Shown here piece after piece: positions 34,205 to 44,118 of a stretch of 64,000 nucleotides of DNA. Origin of the DNA: Lachnospiraceae bacterium NK3A20 (GTDB taxonomy: Bacteria > Bacillota > Clostridia > Lachnospirales > Lachnospiraceae); the NCBI GenBank assembly GCA_900107575.1, contig FNQX01000007.1, positions 62,001 to 126,000 of the forward strand, written 5' to 3'. The position numbers and the translations under genes are program-made. The notes beneath the pieces were generated by a model. It was given only the letters and a program-made list of their open reading frames with translations, did no database searches and was not told where the DNA came from. Every line of letters begins with the position of its first letter. Within the stretch, counting starts at the first letter, position 1.

Positions 34205-35302
34205 TTATACGTTGAAGCGGAAAACGCAGACATCGCCGTCCTGTACGACGTAGTCCTTGCCCTCCACGCCGACGAGGCCCTTGTCGCGTGCCGCGGAAAG
34301 GGAACCCTCACGCAGCAGCACTTCCCAGTTGACAACCTCGGCGCGGATGAAGCCACGCTCCATGTCGCTGTGTACCTTGCCTGCCGCCTGCGGTGCCTTG
34401 GTGCCGATTCGTATCGTCCAGGCCCTGGTCTCATCGGGACCAGCTGTGAGGAAGGACATAAGACCCAGCTCGTGATAGCTCGCCCGGATCAGCTTATCGA
34501 GACCGGACTCCTTGATACCGAGATCCTCCAGGAAAGCCTGCTTCTCATCATCGTCAAGCTCGGAAATCTCCGCTTCCATTTCCGCGCAGAGGACATAGGC
34601 CTCCGCACCGACCTGCGCCGCGTATGCCCGCACGGCCTGCGCGCCCTTGTTGTTCGCGCCGTCGTCGGGAATGTCATCCTCGGACACGTTGCAGGCATAA
34701 ATCACAGGCTTGCCCGTGAGCAGCTGCAGCCCGTTCATGATCTTCTGTTCCTCTTCATCTTCGATTGCCACGCTGGATGCGGGATCCCCTGCCTCCAGGG
34801 CAGCCTTCACTCTCTTGAGCAGCTCGAGCTCCTTCGCGGCATCCTTGTCCATTCTCGCTTCCTTCGCGACCTTGGAAATTCTTCTCTCCAGAACCTCGAG
34901 GTCAGCGAATACCAACTCCATGTTGATCGTCTCAATGTCGCGCATCGGATCAATGCTGCCGTCCACGTGCGTGATATTGTCGTTCTCGAAACACCTGACA
35001 ACGTGCACAATGGCATCGCACTCACGGATGTTCCCGAGGAACTGATTGCCCAGACCCTCGCCCTTGGACGCGCCCTTGACAAGCCCCGCGATATCCACAA
35101 ATTCGATGACCGCCGGGGTGATCTTCTTCGAGTGATACATCTCACCCAGCTTCTGAATTCTCTCATCCGGAACCGCCACGACGCCGACATTTGGGTCAAT
35201 GGTGCAGAAAGGGTAATTCGCGACATCCGCGCCCGCCTTCGTCAGGGAATTGAACAGCGTGCTCTTGCCGACATTCGGCAGACCTACGATACCTAATTTC
35301 AT
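34205..35302 (-). CDS. ychF: Redox-regulated ATPase YchF (OLA1 family)
   Basis: Obg-family P-loop NTPase that prefers ATP and associates with ribosomes. The 365-residue protein begins [18 protein letters not shown] (Walker A), has [20 protein letters not shown], a coiled coil insert, and a C-terminal TGS domain ending [13 protein letters not shown]. Its promoter lies just past rsgA. Confidence 0.96.
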   Translation of the reverse strand: MKLGIVGLPNVGKSTLFNSLTKAGADVANYPFCTIDPNVGVVAVPDERIQKLGEMYHSKKITPAVIEFVDIAGLVKGASKGEGLGNQFLGNIRECDAIVHVVRCFENDNITHVDGSIDPMRDIETINMELVFADLEVLERRISKVAKEARMDKDAAKELELLKRVKAALEAGDPASSVAIEDEEEQKIMNGLQLLTGKPVIYACNVSEDDIPDDGANNKGAQAVRAYAAQVGAEAYVLCAEMEAEISELDDDEKQAFLEDLGIKESGLDKLIRASYHELGLMSFLTAGPDETRAWTIRIGTKAPQAAGKVHSDMERGFIRAEVVNWEVLLREGSLSAARDKGLVGVEGKDYVVQDGDVCVFRFNV

Positions 35303-35352
35303 ATATTTTCACATCTCCTTCAGATTTTCGACAGAGTGCCGGCGCATGAATA

Positions 35353-35393
35353 AAGAGCCTGACACGCCACAGAATTATAGCAGACAGGCTCTT
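35353..35393 (-). terminator. Terminator of the pknB-rsgA operon, with a promoter in its loop
   Basis: A 9-bp stem AAGAGCCTG/CAGGCTCTT (35353-35361 with 35385-35393) is followed by TATTC on the minus strand. The 23-nt loop contains the -10 box of the ychF promoter. Confidence 0.6.
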
Positions 35394-35402
35394 AATTCTC
35401 AA
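35374..35402 (-). promoter_or_regulatory. Promoter for ychF-lgt
   Basis: TTGAGA (35397-35402), 17-bp spacer, TATAAT (35374-35379) preceded by an extended -10 TGC. Start predicted near 35367, inside the terminator hairpin of the upstream operon. Confidence 0.78.
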
Positions 35403-35414
35403 CGCAGGCAGCAC

Positions 35415-36407
35415 TTATCTCTTCTTCGCAAATTCCGGCTTGGACAGGTCCCGTTTCCTGTAGATCGGTTTCCTATCCTTCAATTCTGCAAAGATTTCCG
35501 TATAGTTCTGATAGCGGATGCAGCTGATCTCACCATCCCGCAGCGCCGCCTTGACAGCACAGCCGGGCTCCGCCAGGTGATTGCACCCCTGGAAGCGGCA
35601 CTGTTCCTGTACGCGGACGAACTCAGGATAGTAAGCCTTCACATCCTCCGCCTCAATATCCTGCAAATACAGTGACGTAAAGCCCGGTGTATCAACAAGG
35701 TACGTATCATTTCCGGCAGCCAGAAGCTCTACCGTTCTCGTCGTGTTCCTGCCTCTTGCGATCTTGCGCGAGAGCTCCCCCGTCTCCCGCCGACTGCCCG
35801 GGATCAAGCGGTTGATCAGCGACGATTTGCCGGCGCCCGAAGGCCCGGTGATCACGCTGGTCTTCCCGCGCAGAATACGCCGCAGCTCTTCCAGGGAATC
35901 CGGGTCCTTCGTGGAGATGAACAGCACCCGGCAGCCGCACTGCTCGTAGACCTCTCGAAGCTCACGGATCCGCTCCTCCGATGCCAGATCCAGTTTGTTA
36001 AAACATAAGACAGCCGGCAGGCCTTTGATTTTCATTGAGATCAGGAACCGGTCCAGCATATTGTAGGAAGGTGCGGGATTTGTGATCGCGAACAAAAGAC
36101 ACGCCTGATCTACATTGGCTACATAGGGCCGCACCAGCTCATTTCGCCTCGGCAGGAGAGAGACCACATTCCCCTCCGGGGGAACCGCTGCCGTGTCCGT
36201 CACATCGAACAGAACATCGTCACCTACCAGGGGCTTCTGATGCAGAGCGCGCAACACGCCCTTCGCGCGGCAGCGATAAACAAGGCCGGCAGCATCGCAT
36301 ACGATGCCGCCGGCTCCTGTCATGTCAGCTTCCGTGTTCATGGACGAATCCGTATAAACCTCATAGAAACCGGATATGGATTTGATTATCTTTCCCTTGA
36401 GGGGCAT
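35415..36407 (-). CDS. rsgA: Ribosome small-subunit maturation GTPase RsgA
   Basis: Circularly permuted GTPase acting late in 30S assembly. The 330-residue protein shows the permuted order: OB-fold first, then FNKLDLA (G4), GPSGAGKSSLINRL (G1), TTRTVEL (G2) and VDTPGF (G3), and a C-terminal zinc motif with CRFQGCNH and a following Cys. Start at MPLKGKIIKS (36407) with AGGAG six bases upstream. It ends the priA-to-rsgA operon, as in Bacillus. Confidence 0.95.
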   Translation of the reverse strand: MPLKGKIIKSISGFYEVYTDSSMNTEADMTGAGGIVCDAAGLVYRCRAKGVLRALHQKPLVGDDVLFDVTDTAAVPPEGNVVSLLPRRNELVRPYVANVDQACLLFAITNPAPSYNMLDRFLISMKIKGLPAVLCFNKLDLASEERIRELREVYEQCGCRVLFISTKDPDSLEELRRILRGKTSVITGPSGAGKSSLINRLIPGSRRETGELSRKIARGRNTTRTVELLAAGNDTYLVDTPGFTSLYLQDIEAEDVKAYYPEFVRVQEQCRFQGCNHLAEPGCAVKAALRDGEISCIRYQNYTEIFAELKDRKPIYRKRDLSKPEFAKKR

Positions 36408-36513
36408 GTCACACTCCTGTGTTGTGGGACCCAATGCAGTCCGGTAGCGTCTGTATATATGAGATATATTGCAGCCCCGGAAGCGCCTGCCGCAGCCTCG
36501 CGCCCTATATGAC

Positions 36514-38802
36514 TCAGTTCTCCGGCGTGAACGTCAGCGTCCTCGTCACCTGCTGCGGAACCGCCTGTCCTGGCACGACAACCTGATTGCCGTTCTCGTC
36601 CGTCGAAACCGTCGCCTCCGTCGTATTCGTATAACTCATCTGGAGCGTCCCTGTGCTGCTCTGCAGGCCCCGGAACGTGCCGGTATCCAGCGGGAAGCTG
36701 GAAGTCGTCGTATCCAGGAGTTTGGTGCCGTCCGCCGCGATAATGACCACATAGACCTGCGTGCCGGGGACGAAATTCGGATCCTCCGAAGGAGACGGCT
36801 GGTCAATGCTCGCGCTGAAGCTGTAAGTCACCGTCTTCGGCCCGCTGCTCACCTGCAGATCAACCGCCGTCTTCGGATCGACCATTTTGCCTGCACCGAT
36901 CGACTGCTGTACGACTGTTCCGGCCGCCTCAGAGGACTCCACCTGTGAGATGTTGCCGACCTGAAGGCCCGCGTTCGTGAGGGATGAGACCGCCGCGTCC
37001 TGTGTCTGTCCGAGTAGCGAAGGCACCTGTACCTGCTCCGACGTGTCGGGACCTGTGCTGATCGTGATCGTCACTGTGGAACCGGCCGGTGCGTCAATCC
37101 CCGCTTCCGGGTCCTGACGGATGACGCTGTTCTTCTCCACCTCATCGGAAGCGTCCGTCTCCTGGCTCACAGAAAAGCCCTTGGCCTGGAGAATCGACTT
37201 CGCTTCCGCGATGCTCTTGCCTGCCACATCCGGCACCTTCACACCATTTTTGCCCGTGCTGACCGTCAGTGCGACCGTGGAATCCGAGGGAAGCTTGGTC
37301 CCCTTGGAGACTTCATTTCCGTCAACCTTCGCGGAAATGACATGGTCCGACTCCACCGTGTCCGATTCCGCGTACTTCACTTCGACCGTAAGTCCCATAC
37401 CGGTGAGAATCTTCTTGAGATCCTCCGCATCCGCGTTCTGCATCTCCGGGAGCGTCACCGTATCCGATTCGATCCGGCTCGTCAGCTCCGAGGTGCCCGC
37501 ATCCGATGAATCCGCCGTAAGGCCGGAGAAATCCGTATCGAACAGTCCCAGACGCAGCGCCGCCACAATGATAATGATGAGGCCGATGAGGATCGCAGCG
37601 AGGACAGAGAGGAACGTCACCCTTTTCTCGCGCTGGGGATCGTAACCTGTATCTGTGTCGAAATCATCGGTATAGTCGTCCTGATTGTACCGCATGCCTG
37701 CCTTATTTTTGCGAAGCGGGGCGCCGAGACTCTCATCCCTTCTGCGTACCGGACGCTGTGTGTAGACAGGCTCATCCTGGTAGCCATCGTATGGCTGGTC
37801 CATCTCTTCGGGCGGGATCTCTTCTCCATACCCCGGCTCATCCTGCGGGATTTCTTCCCGTCTTCCCTGGTAGTCCGCCTCCTCGTAATAAGCGCGTCTT
37901 CGGATCTCACTCTGCTCATCCGGCGCAGCCAGTCTCGTCGCCGACTCCTCGTCTGGATGGATCACCTTGACGAAATCATCGTCCGGATGGATCAGGGACT
38001 GCTTCAGATCCGCGATGAGCTCTTCCATGTTCTGGTAGCGCCTGTCCGGACTCTTCTCGCAGCACTTTAATACGATCTGCTCGACACTCCTCGGGATCTC
38101 GGGGATGAACTCGCGCGGAGAAGGCATCGGGGTCTGGATATGTTTAATCGCAATGGCAACCGTCGTCTCCCCGTTGAAGGGAACGCGCCCGGTCAACATC
38201 TCGAACATACTGATGCCGAGGGAATAGATGTCGGATCTCTCATCCGAATAGCCGCCCCTGGCCTGTTCCGGCGAGGTATAATGCACTGACCCCATCACAT
38301 TGGAGGTGATGGTGTTGCTCGTCGCCGCCTTGGCGATACCGAAGTCGGTCACCTTGACCTTGCCGTCTTTCGAGATGATGATGTTCTGTGGCTTGATATC
38401 GCGGTGGATGATGTGATTGTGGTGCGCCGCCTGCAGGCCCATGGAGACCTGGATCGCGATACTGATGGCTTCCTTGACGGAGAGGCGGGACTTCTTCTCA
38501 ATGTATTTCTTGAGCGTGATGCCATCCACGAGCTCCATGACGATATAGTACATGCCCTTCTCGTCGCCGACATCATAGACATTGACGATATTAGGGTGCA
38601 TCAGGCCTGCTGCCGCCTGTGCCTCGACACGGAACTTGGATACGAAATTGGCGTTATCCGAGAACTCCTGTTTGAGGATCTTGACAGCCACGAATCTGTT
38701 CAGTTTATGGTCTTTTGCCTTATAAACCACAGACATGCCGCCTGTGCCGATTTTCTCGAGCACCTCGTAGCGGTCTGCGATCAGCATACCGATCTTAACC
38801 AT
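36514..38802 (-). CDS. pknB: PASTA-domain Ser/Thr protein kinase PknB/PrkC
   Basis: Membrane sensor kinase that responds to muropeptides or lipid II. The 762-residue protein has an N-terminal Hanks kinase (GTGGMSVVYKA glycine loop, Lys41, HRDIKPQN at 133-140, DFG 153-155), a juxtamembrane acidic linker, one membrane helix (about 395-415) and three PASTA repeats (for example VKVPDVAGKSIAEAKSILQA). A C-terminal beta-rich domain of about 130 residues follows the PASTA repeats. Coupled with its phosphatase upstream. Confidence 0.95.
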   Translation of the reverse strand: MVKIGMLIADRYEVLEKIGTGGMSVVYKAKDHKLNRFVAVKILKQEFSDNANFVSKFRVEAQAAAGLMHPNIVNVYDVGDEKGMYYIVMELVDGITLKKYIEKKSRLSVKEAISIAIQVSMGLQAAHHNHIIHRDIKPQNIIISKDGKVKVTDFGIAKAATSNTITSNVMGSVHYTSPEQARGGYSDERSDIYSLGISMFEMLTGRVPFNGETTVAIAIKHIQTPMPSPREFIPEIPRSVEQIVLKCCEKSPDRRYQNMEELIADLKQSLIHPDDDFVKVIHPDEESATRLAAPDEQSEIRRRAYYEEADYQGRREEIPQDEPGYGEEIPPEEMDQPYDGYQDEPVYTQRPVRRRDESLGAPLRKNKAGMRYNQDDYTDDFDTDTGYDPQREKRVTFLSVLAAILIGLIIIIVAALRLGLFDTDFSGLTADSSDAGTSELTSRIESDTVTLPEMQNADAEDLKKILTGMGLTVEVKYAESDTVESDHVISAKVDGNEVSKGTKLPSDSTVALTVSTGKNGVKVPDVAGKSIAEAKSILQAKGFSVSQETDASDEVEKNSVIRQDPEAGIDAPAGSTVTITISTGPDTSEQVQVPSLLGQTQDAAVSSLTNAGLQVGNISQVESSEAAGTVVQQSIGAGKMVDPKTAVDLQVSSGPKTVTYSFSASIDQPSPSEDPNFVPGTQVYVVIIAADGTKLLDTTTSSFPLDTGTFRGLQSSTGTLQMSYTNTTEATVSTDENGNQVVVPGQAVPQQVTRTLTFTPEN

Positions 38803-38814
38803 GAATTCATTCTC

Positions 38815-39546
38815 CTAGTCTGCAAACGGGTCGATCAATAGCGCGGATACATTGTCCAGTCCGCCGTTTTCGTTGGCGGTGTCAATGAGCTTGTGCGCTC
38901 TCTCTTCCAGTGTGCCGGAAGTTTTCACGATTCTGAATATCTCTTCATTCTCCACCATGTTGGTGAGGCCGTCCGTGCACATGAGGACAATGTCCCCTCT
39001 GTGCAGATCGCTGTTGAAAAAGTCAACGTCAATGTAGTCTTCTGCGCCGACGGCTCTGGTGATCACGTTCTTGTCCGGGTGGTTTCGTGCCTTCTTCTCA
39101 TCAAGACTTCCCGCCAGAATCATTTCCTGTACCAGAGAGTGATCTACCGTGATCTGTCGGATCGTGTCGCCGATCACGTACAGCCTCGAGTCACCGACAT
39201 TGGCAACGTGCATTACACCGTCTCCGACACTGCATACGACAATGGTCGTGCCGCACCCCTCGTACGCTTCCTTCGTTGTGGAAACGACGTGGAGCTTTTC
39301 ATTCACCACATGCAGGGCAAGATCCAGTGTGTCACGAAGACTCCCGCCTGTTGCCGCTCTCACCTGCTGCACCGTCTCTTCGACCGCGAAGCGGGAAGCG
39401 TAGTCTCCGGCCTTGTGTCCACCCATGCCATCCGCAACGATGTACAGATTCGGAAGTGTACCGATTGCGGCATCGCTTGCGAAGACATAGTCCTGGTTCA
39501 TTTTCCTTTTTCTTCCGATGTCCGTGACGGAAAAAGACTTAATCAT
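38815..39546 (-). CDS. stp: PP2C-family Ser/Thr phosphatase (Stp/PrpC)
   Basis: Metal-dependent phosphatase opposing PknB. The 243-residue protein has the PP2C metal ligands in order: NQDYVFA, VADGMGGHKAGDYAS (Asp39), MCTDGLTNMV and the final Asp in NGGLDNVSALLI. It lies 12 bp before pknB, the canonical order. Confidence 0.95.
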   Translation of the reverse strand: MIKSFSVTDIGRKRKMNQDYVFASDAAIGTLPNLYIVADGMGGHKAGDYASRFAVEETVQQVRAATGGSLRDTLDLALHVVNEKLHVVSTTKEAYEGCGTTIVVCSVGDGVMHVANVGDSRLYVIGDTIRQITVDHSLVQEMILAGSLDEKKARNHPDKNVITRAVGAEDYIDVDFFNSDLHRGDIVLMCTDGLTNMVENEEIFRIVKTSGTLEERAHKLIDTANENGGLDNVSALLIDPFAD

Positions 39547-39625
39547 TCTCTACCTTATGGAATTCCTGTCAGAAAGATCCGTGACACAGCGAAAATCGAG
39601 CAGTCCCCCGCTCGATCCCTGTGGG

Positions 39626-40678
39626 TCAGTCGACGCTGCCGTCTTCTGTCAGGTGTCTGTGCCTGAGCTGCCCGCAGGCGCCGTCGATATCTCGACCCAA
39701 TACTCTCCTAATACTAACATTTATTCCCTGCTTTTCAAGTTTTTCTTTGAAAGCCCGGACCGCTGTCATCTGCGGCTGCTGGTATCCTCTCTCCTTCACG
39801 GGATTGACCGGAATGAGATTGATGTGTGCCCCGACACTCTTCGCAAGTGTCCACAGATCCCGCGCCTCTTCCTCGGTATCATTGACGTTCGCGATGAGGC
39901 TGTACTCGAAGGTGATGCGTCGCCCTGTCGTGTCGAAATAATACCGGCAGGCATCCATCAGCTCACGGATCGAATAGGTTTCCGCGATCGGCATGATCTG
40001 CCGTCTCTTCTCATCCGTCGGCGCGTGCAGAGAGAGCGCGAGCGTGATGGAGAGATCCTCTTTCGCAAGGTCATAGATTCTGGGCACAATGCCGCAGGTG
40101 CTCACCGTGATATTGCGCATGGAGAGATTCTGCCCGTTCTCATCCGTCAGCATGTGCAGGAAGGTCACGAGGTTGTCGTAATTATCGAGCGGCTCACCCG
40201 TCCCCATGACGACAACGTGCGAGATTTTCTCCCCCGTGATCCTGTGGATCGCATAGATCTGCTCCAGCATCTCAGCGGGCAAAAGGTTCCTCGAGAGTCC
40301 ATCCAGCGTCGATGCGCAGAAGCGGCAGCCCATGCGGCAGCCCACCTGTGAAGAGATGCAGACGCTGTTGCCGAACTTGTATTTCATGAATACACTCTCG
40401 ACCAGCGAATTGTCCGGCATGGCAAAGAGAAACTTCTGTGTGCCGTCAAGCTGCGAAATCTGCCGGTCGATCATACGGATCTTCGTGAAGTCATAGGCAG
40501 TCTGCAGCTCCTCTTTCATTTTCTTCGGAAGATTCGTCATCTCCTCATAGCTGTCCACAAGATCTTTGTGCATCCAGCGATAGAGCTGGGATGCACGGAA
40601 TTTCGGATAACCTCTTTCTGCCAGCTCTGTTGTGAGTAGCTCAAAAGGCATGGATTTGATATCTTTCTTATCACTCAT
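39626..40678 (-). CDS. rlmN: Dual-specificity RNA methyltransferase RlmN
   Basis: Radical-SAM enzyme that forms 2-methyladenosine in 23S rRNA (A2503) and in some tRNAs. The 350-residue protein has the cluster motif CRMGCRFC (Cys114, 118, 121) after the VCISSQVG block, GEPLDNYDN, and the second catalytic cysteine in DGACGQLR (Cys335). Start at MSDKKDIKSM; the open frame continues upstream into rsmB but shows no family similarity there. 13 bp after rsmB. Confidence 0.95.
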   Translation of the reverse strand: MSDKKDIKSMPFELLTTELAERGYPKFRASQLYRWMHKDLVDSYEEMTNLPKKMKEELQTAYDFTKIRMIDRQISQLDGTQKFLFAMPDNSLVESVFMKYKFGNSVCISSQVGCRMGCRFCASTLDGLSRNLLPAEMLEQIYAIHRITGEKISHVVVMGTGEPLDNYDNLVTFLHMLTDENGQNLSMRNITVSTCGIVPRIYDLAKEDLSITLALSLHAPTDEKRRQIMPIAETYSIRELMDACRYYFDTTGRRITFEYSLIANVNDTEEEARDLWTLAKSVGAHINLIPVNPVKERGYQQPQMTAVRAFKEKLEKQGINVSIRRVLGRDIDGACGQLRHRHLTEDGSVD

Positions 40679-40691
40679 AACTTTGTATCTG

Positions 40692-42287
40692 TCACATCTT
40701 CCTGAACCGTGCGATGAAGAATCCATCCGTTCCGTGCACCGATGGCAGGAGCTGAATCTGGTTCCCTTCGATTCCGGGAATGCCGTCCGGCAGGTAAGGC
40801 GCAAGGTCATCCGGCGTCATTCCCAGTTTCTTCTCAATGTAGGCTGCCATCCTGTCGTTTTCCGACCGGTTGATCGTGCAGGTGGAATAGATGAGGACAC
40901 CGCCCGGCTTGACATAGTTGACGGCATTTTTCATGATCTTCTTCTGCAGGGCCGTGAGGGAATGAATCTTCTCTCTGGTCACGTTGTATTTAATATCCCG
41001 CTTCCTTGTGATCACGCCAAGGCCGGAACAGGGGACATCGCAGAGGACAATGTCAGCCTTCTGATCAAACTCCGGGTTGTATTCCGTCGCGTCGTGTTCC
41101 TCGATCACAAGATTTGCAAGGTGCAGCCTTTGCGCGTTCTCGCGTATCCTGTCGGTTTTGCTCTTCGTAAGGTCGAAGCTGTACACGACAGCCCCCGGCG
41201 CCAGTGCCGCTGCGTGCAGGCTCTTGCCGCCAGGCGCCGCGCAAAGATCCAGAATCGTCATTCCCGCTCCGGCCGGCTCGCCCTTCCGAAGATCTGCACT
41301 ATTACCTGTGAGTCCTGCTGCCGCACAGACGAGTTGGGAGCTCTCATCCTGCACGGTCCACCTGCCTTCCGCAAAGCCGGGAAGCGTCGCTACACCAGAT
41401 ACATGTGAGAGCTTATAGCAGTCAGGGAGACATTTCGATTTCTCCACGACCGCGCCATTCTCCCGCAGGCTTTCAACGATGCGGCCCCGCTCTTCGTCCG
41501 TTGTATCCGGGGAGAAACGGATGCAGACGGGACGCACATTCATCATGGCATCGAGGAGCTGCTCCGTGAAGGCTTCCCCGTAGTCCTCTATCCACATGTC
41601 CACGAGTTCCCTCGGCATGGAGTAGCGAAGATACAGCGGCGCATCCGCAGAGACCGTACGCGATGCGTTCGCCAGCCCCTGGCCGCCATTCTGTGCAGCT
41701 GCTGTGGCCTCATTCCCGACAGCATCTGCATCTTTGGCAGACACCGTCCGGATCACCTTTTTCGTCACTTTTCCGGTTTCGGCATCTCTTGTCACGACGA
41801 CCCTGGTCACCGGTTTCTGCCGGATGCCACCGCCTGTCACCACGTTCCGCGCACCGTTGTTCTCGGTCACCGTGCCCTTCGTCGCCTTGTCGCGGCAGAC
41901 AGAGCGCAGCACGCCGTTGACGAATCCTGTCAGCTGCGGGAAACCTTTCTTTCGAAGAAGCTTCACCGCCTCATCCACGGCGGCATAGTCCGTCACCGAA
42001 TCCATGTAATAAATCTCATAAATCGCCATCCGAAGGGCGCAGCGGGCGATCGGTTTCATCCGAACGCGGGGATCACGAAGGAATCTTCGGATCACCGCAT
42101 CCAGCTCAATCTCACGCTCAATCGTTCCCTCGGAAAGTCGCTTAATAAAAGACCGCTGTGCAAGGGGCAGCCCCGCATAACGGTCCAGTGTATTTCTCAC
42201 CAATACATTACTGTAACGGTGCGTTCTCTCGCGCTCCGTCAGAATATCCAGTACGATTTCTCTCTCGCTTAACGTCTCTTCAGCCAT
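40692..42287 (-). CDS. rsmB: 16S rRNA (cytosine967-C5)-methyltransferase RsmB
   Basis: SAM-dependent m5C methyltransferase. The 531-residue protein has an N-terminal NusB-like RNA-binding domain (1-132), a methyltransferase domain with LDLCAAPGGKSLHAA (SAM site), CDVPCSGLG and STCTINRSEN (the two catalytic cysteines). Residues about 133-217 form an insert rich in Val/Thr/Ala/Asn not found in the usual about 450-residue family. The start overlaps the upstream yugP stop by one base (TAATG). Confidence 0.94.
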   Translation of the reverse strand: MAEETLSEREIVLDILTERERTHRYSNVLVRNTLDRYAGLPLAQRSFIKRLSEGTIEREIELDAVIRRFLRDPRVRMKPIARCALRMAIYEIYYMDSVTDYAAVDEAVKLLRKKGFPQLTGFVNGVLRSVCRDKATKGTVTENNGARNVVTGGGIRQKPVTRVVVTRDAETGKVTKKVIRTVSAKDADAVGNEATAAAQNGGQGLANASRTVSADAPLYLRYSMPRELVDMWIEDYGEAFTEQLLDAMMNVRPVCIRFSPDTTDEERGRIVESLRENGAVVEKSKCLPDCYKLSHVSGVATLPGFAEGRWTVQDESSQLVCAAAGLTGNSADLRKGEPAGAGMTILDLCAAPGGKSLHAAALAPGAVVYSFDLTKSKTDRIRENAQRLHLANLVIEEHDATEYNPEFDQKADIVLCDVPCSGLGVITRKRDIKYNVTREKIHSLTALQKKIMKNAVNYVKPGGVLIYSTCTINRSENDRMAAYIEKKLGMTPDDLAPYLPDGIPGIEGNQIQLLPSVHGTDGFFIARFRKM

Positions 42288-43012
42288 TATCTTCTCCTGC
42301 GGCCGTTCGCGATCGTGAGCAGACGAACGAGCTGTAACAGGCTCGATGCTGCCGCTGCCACATAAGTCATCGCCGCCGCTCTCAGCACGGCGCGTGCCTT
42401 CTTCTCTTCATCCATACCGAGAATTCCATAGTCCCGCAGCATGGTAAGCGCCCTGTTCGACGCGTTGAATTCCACAGGGAGCGTCACAATCTGGAACAGG
42501 GTACCGAAGGAGAACAGCACGACACCGATCGTCGTGAGCGTCCCGGACAGTCCCAGAATGATGCTCGCGATCACGATCCATATGCCTAAGTTCGAGCCGA
42601 TGTTGGCAATCGGCACGAGCGCTGTCCGGATGCTGAGAGGAACATAGCCCCTGTGATGCTGGATCACATGTCCGCACTCATGTGCTGCAACGCCGATCGC
42701 CGCAACAGAGGTTTGTCCGTACACTGCGTCCGAGAGATTCACAACTTTTTTCGCCGGATTGTAGTGATCCGTGAGTGACCCCGGCACGTGTTGGATCGTC
42801 ACGTCCGTGATCCCGTTCCTTCGAAGGATCTCTGCCGCCGTCTGCGCGCCCGTCAGCCCGCTGGCCGCGCGGATTTCCGCGTACCTTTTATAGACACTGG
42901 TGACGTGGCTGCTCGCGATCGCCGTGATGATGACGCCGACAATGACCAGGAGGTAGGTCCAGTCGAAGCCGTAGTAGCCACCGTATCTGCCGTATCCGCC
43001 ATAATATCCCAT
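42287..43012 (-). CDS. yugP: Membrane zinc metallopeptidase (YugP family)
   Basis: A 241-residue membrane protein of the DUF2268/YugP type with the zinc motif HECGHVIQHH and a Tyr/Gly-rich start (GGYGRYGGYYGFDW). Hydrophobic segments lie at about 15-32 and two more in the C-terminal half. Its substrate is unknown. It commonly sits in the fmt-rsmB-rlmN-stp-pknB operon of Firmicutes, as here. Confidence 0.9.
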   Translation of the reverse strand: MGYYGGYGRYGGYYGFDWTYLLVIVGVIITAIASSHVTSVYKRYAEIRAASGLTGAQTAAEILRRNGITDVTIQHVPGSLTDHYNPAKKVVNLSDAVYGQTSVAAIGVAAHECGHVIQHHRGYVPLSIRTALVPIANIGSNLGIWIVIASIILGLSGTLTTIGVVLFSFGTLFQIVTLPVEFNASNRALTMLRDYGILGMDEEKKARAVLRAAAMTYVAAAASSLLQLVRLLTIANGRRRR

Positions 43013-43162
43013 GGCTGTCCTCTCATTTCTTCCTTACAAATTATGTACCCGGCGCCGCTGGCGAAAATCGCGCAGGCGATTTCTCGCGAAGCGGGTCATC
43101 AAGGGACGCTTGCGTCACCGATGACAGCTTGGAAAGCCTGCATCGGCAGGATTTCCAGGCTT
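43013..43162. other. fmt-yugP intergenic region with two hairpins
   Basis: A 150-bp non-coding gap within the operon. It contains a GC-rich dyad near 43061-43087 (GCGA-AATCGC/GCGATT-TCGC) and an AAAGCCTG/CAGGCTTT stem near 43133-43162 directly after the fmt stop. Neither has a T run, so processing or stabilising hairpins are as likely as a terminator. Confidence 0.4.
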
Positions 43163-44095
43163 TTAGTCGCCCAGCTGTTCTCCGGCCTGCAGGTGATACC
43201 CGAGGAGGAAATCGTGTACGGGCATGCGCTTTTTGCCCTCCAGCTGTACCTCATTGACGCGCAGGACGCCGTCTCCCGTATTCACCGTGAAATAGTCCCT
43301 GCCGACTTCCTTCACTGTCCCTGGCGCCGCGCTGGCCTTATCTGTCGTAACATCAGAATCCCAGATCTTCAATTGTTTCCCGTCGTATCTCGTATAGGCG
43401 GAAGGCCAGGAGTTGAGCCCGCGGACAAGCCTCTCGGTCACGGCTGCCGGCCGCTTCCAGTCGATGAAACCGAAGTTCTTCTGCAGCATCTTCGCATAGT
43501 TGGACTTCGCACCATCCTGCGGCGTGCGCGTAATCGTGCCGCCTTCCATCTCATCCAGCGCCTCCAGGAGAAGGGGACCGCCGATGGCGCTCAGCTTGTC
43601 ATACAGAGAAGCCGCCGTCTCTTTCGGATCGAGAGCTACCGCCTTTTGCAGGAGAATATCTCCCGTATCCAGCCCCTTGTCCATCTGCATGATCGTCACG
43701 CCCGACTGCGCTTCTCCATTGATGACGGCCCACTGAACGGGTGCCGCCCCCCGGTAAGCAGGCAGAAGGGAGCCGTGGATGTTGATGCAGCCGTACCGCG
43801 GCATGTTCAGGATCTCCTCCGGGAGAATCTGCCCGTAGGCGGCCACCACAATGGCATCCGCCGCTTCCTGCCGCAGCCGCTCCACTGCCTCGGGGCGCCG
43901 CACCTTCTCCGGCTGGAACACCGGAATCCCCAGTGCCTCGGCACACTCTTTGACGGCCGACTTCACAATCTTCCTGCCGCGGCCCCGGACCCTGTCAGGC
44001 TGTGTGACGACGAGCGTCACCCTGTGCCTGCTGTCCGCAAGCGCCCGGAGCGGTTCCACTGCAAAGTCCGGTGTCCCCATGAAAATGATATTCAT
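43163..44095 (-). CDS. fmt: Methionyl-tRNA formyltransferase
   Basis: Formylates initiator Met-tRNA with 10-formyl-THF. The 310-residue protein begins MNIIFMGTPDFAVEPL, has NIHGSLLPAYRGAAPVQWA (catalytic His with Asn/Asp) and a C-terminal OB-like tRNA-binding domain. ATG at 44095 is preferred to an in-frame ATG two codons earlier because GAGGG has proper spacing only to it. It follows def by 23 bp. Confidence 0.96.
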   Translation of the reverse strand: MNIIFMGTPDFAVEPLRALADSRHRVTLVVTQPDRVRGRGRKIVKSAVKECAEALGIPVFQPEKVRRPEAVERLRQEAADAIVVAAYGQILPEEILNMPRYGCINIHGSLLPAYRGAAPVQWAVINGEAQSGVTIMQMDKGLDTGDILLQKAVALDPKETAASLYDKLSAIGGPLLLEALDEMEGGTITRTPQDGAKSNYAKMLQKNFGFIDWKRPAAVTERLVRGLNSWPSAYTRYDGKQLKIWDSDVTTDKASAAPGTVKEVGRDYFTVNTGDGVLRVNEVQLEGKKRMPVHDFLLGYHLQAGEQLGD

Positions 44096-44118
44096 ACCCA
44101 TCCCTCAAAATAAACGTA

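Noticed and set aside
33182-35296. A 704-codon plus-strand frame opposite lgt and ychF
   Set aside because: Antisense to two well-supported genes, Arg/His-rich composition typical of shadow frames, no ribosome site or domain.
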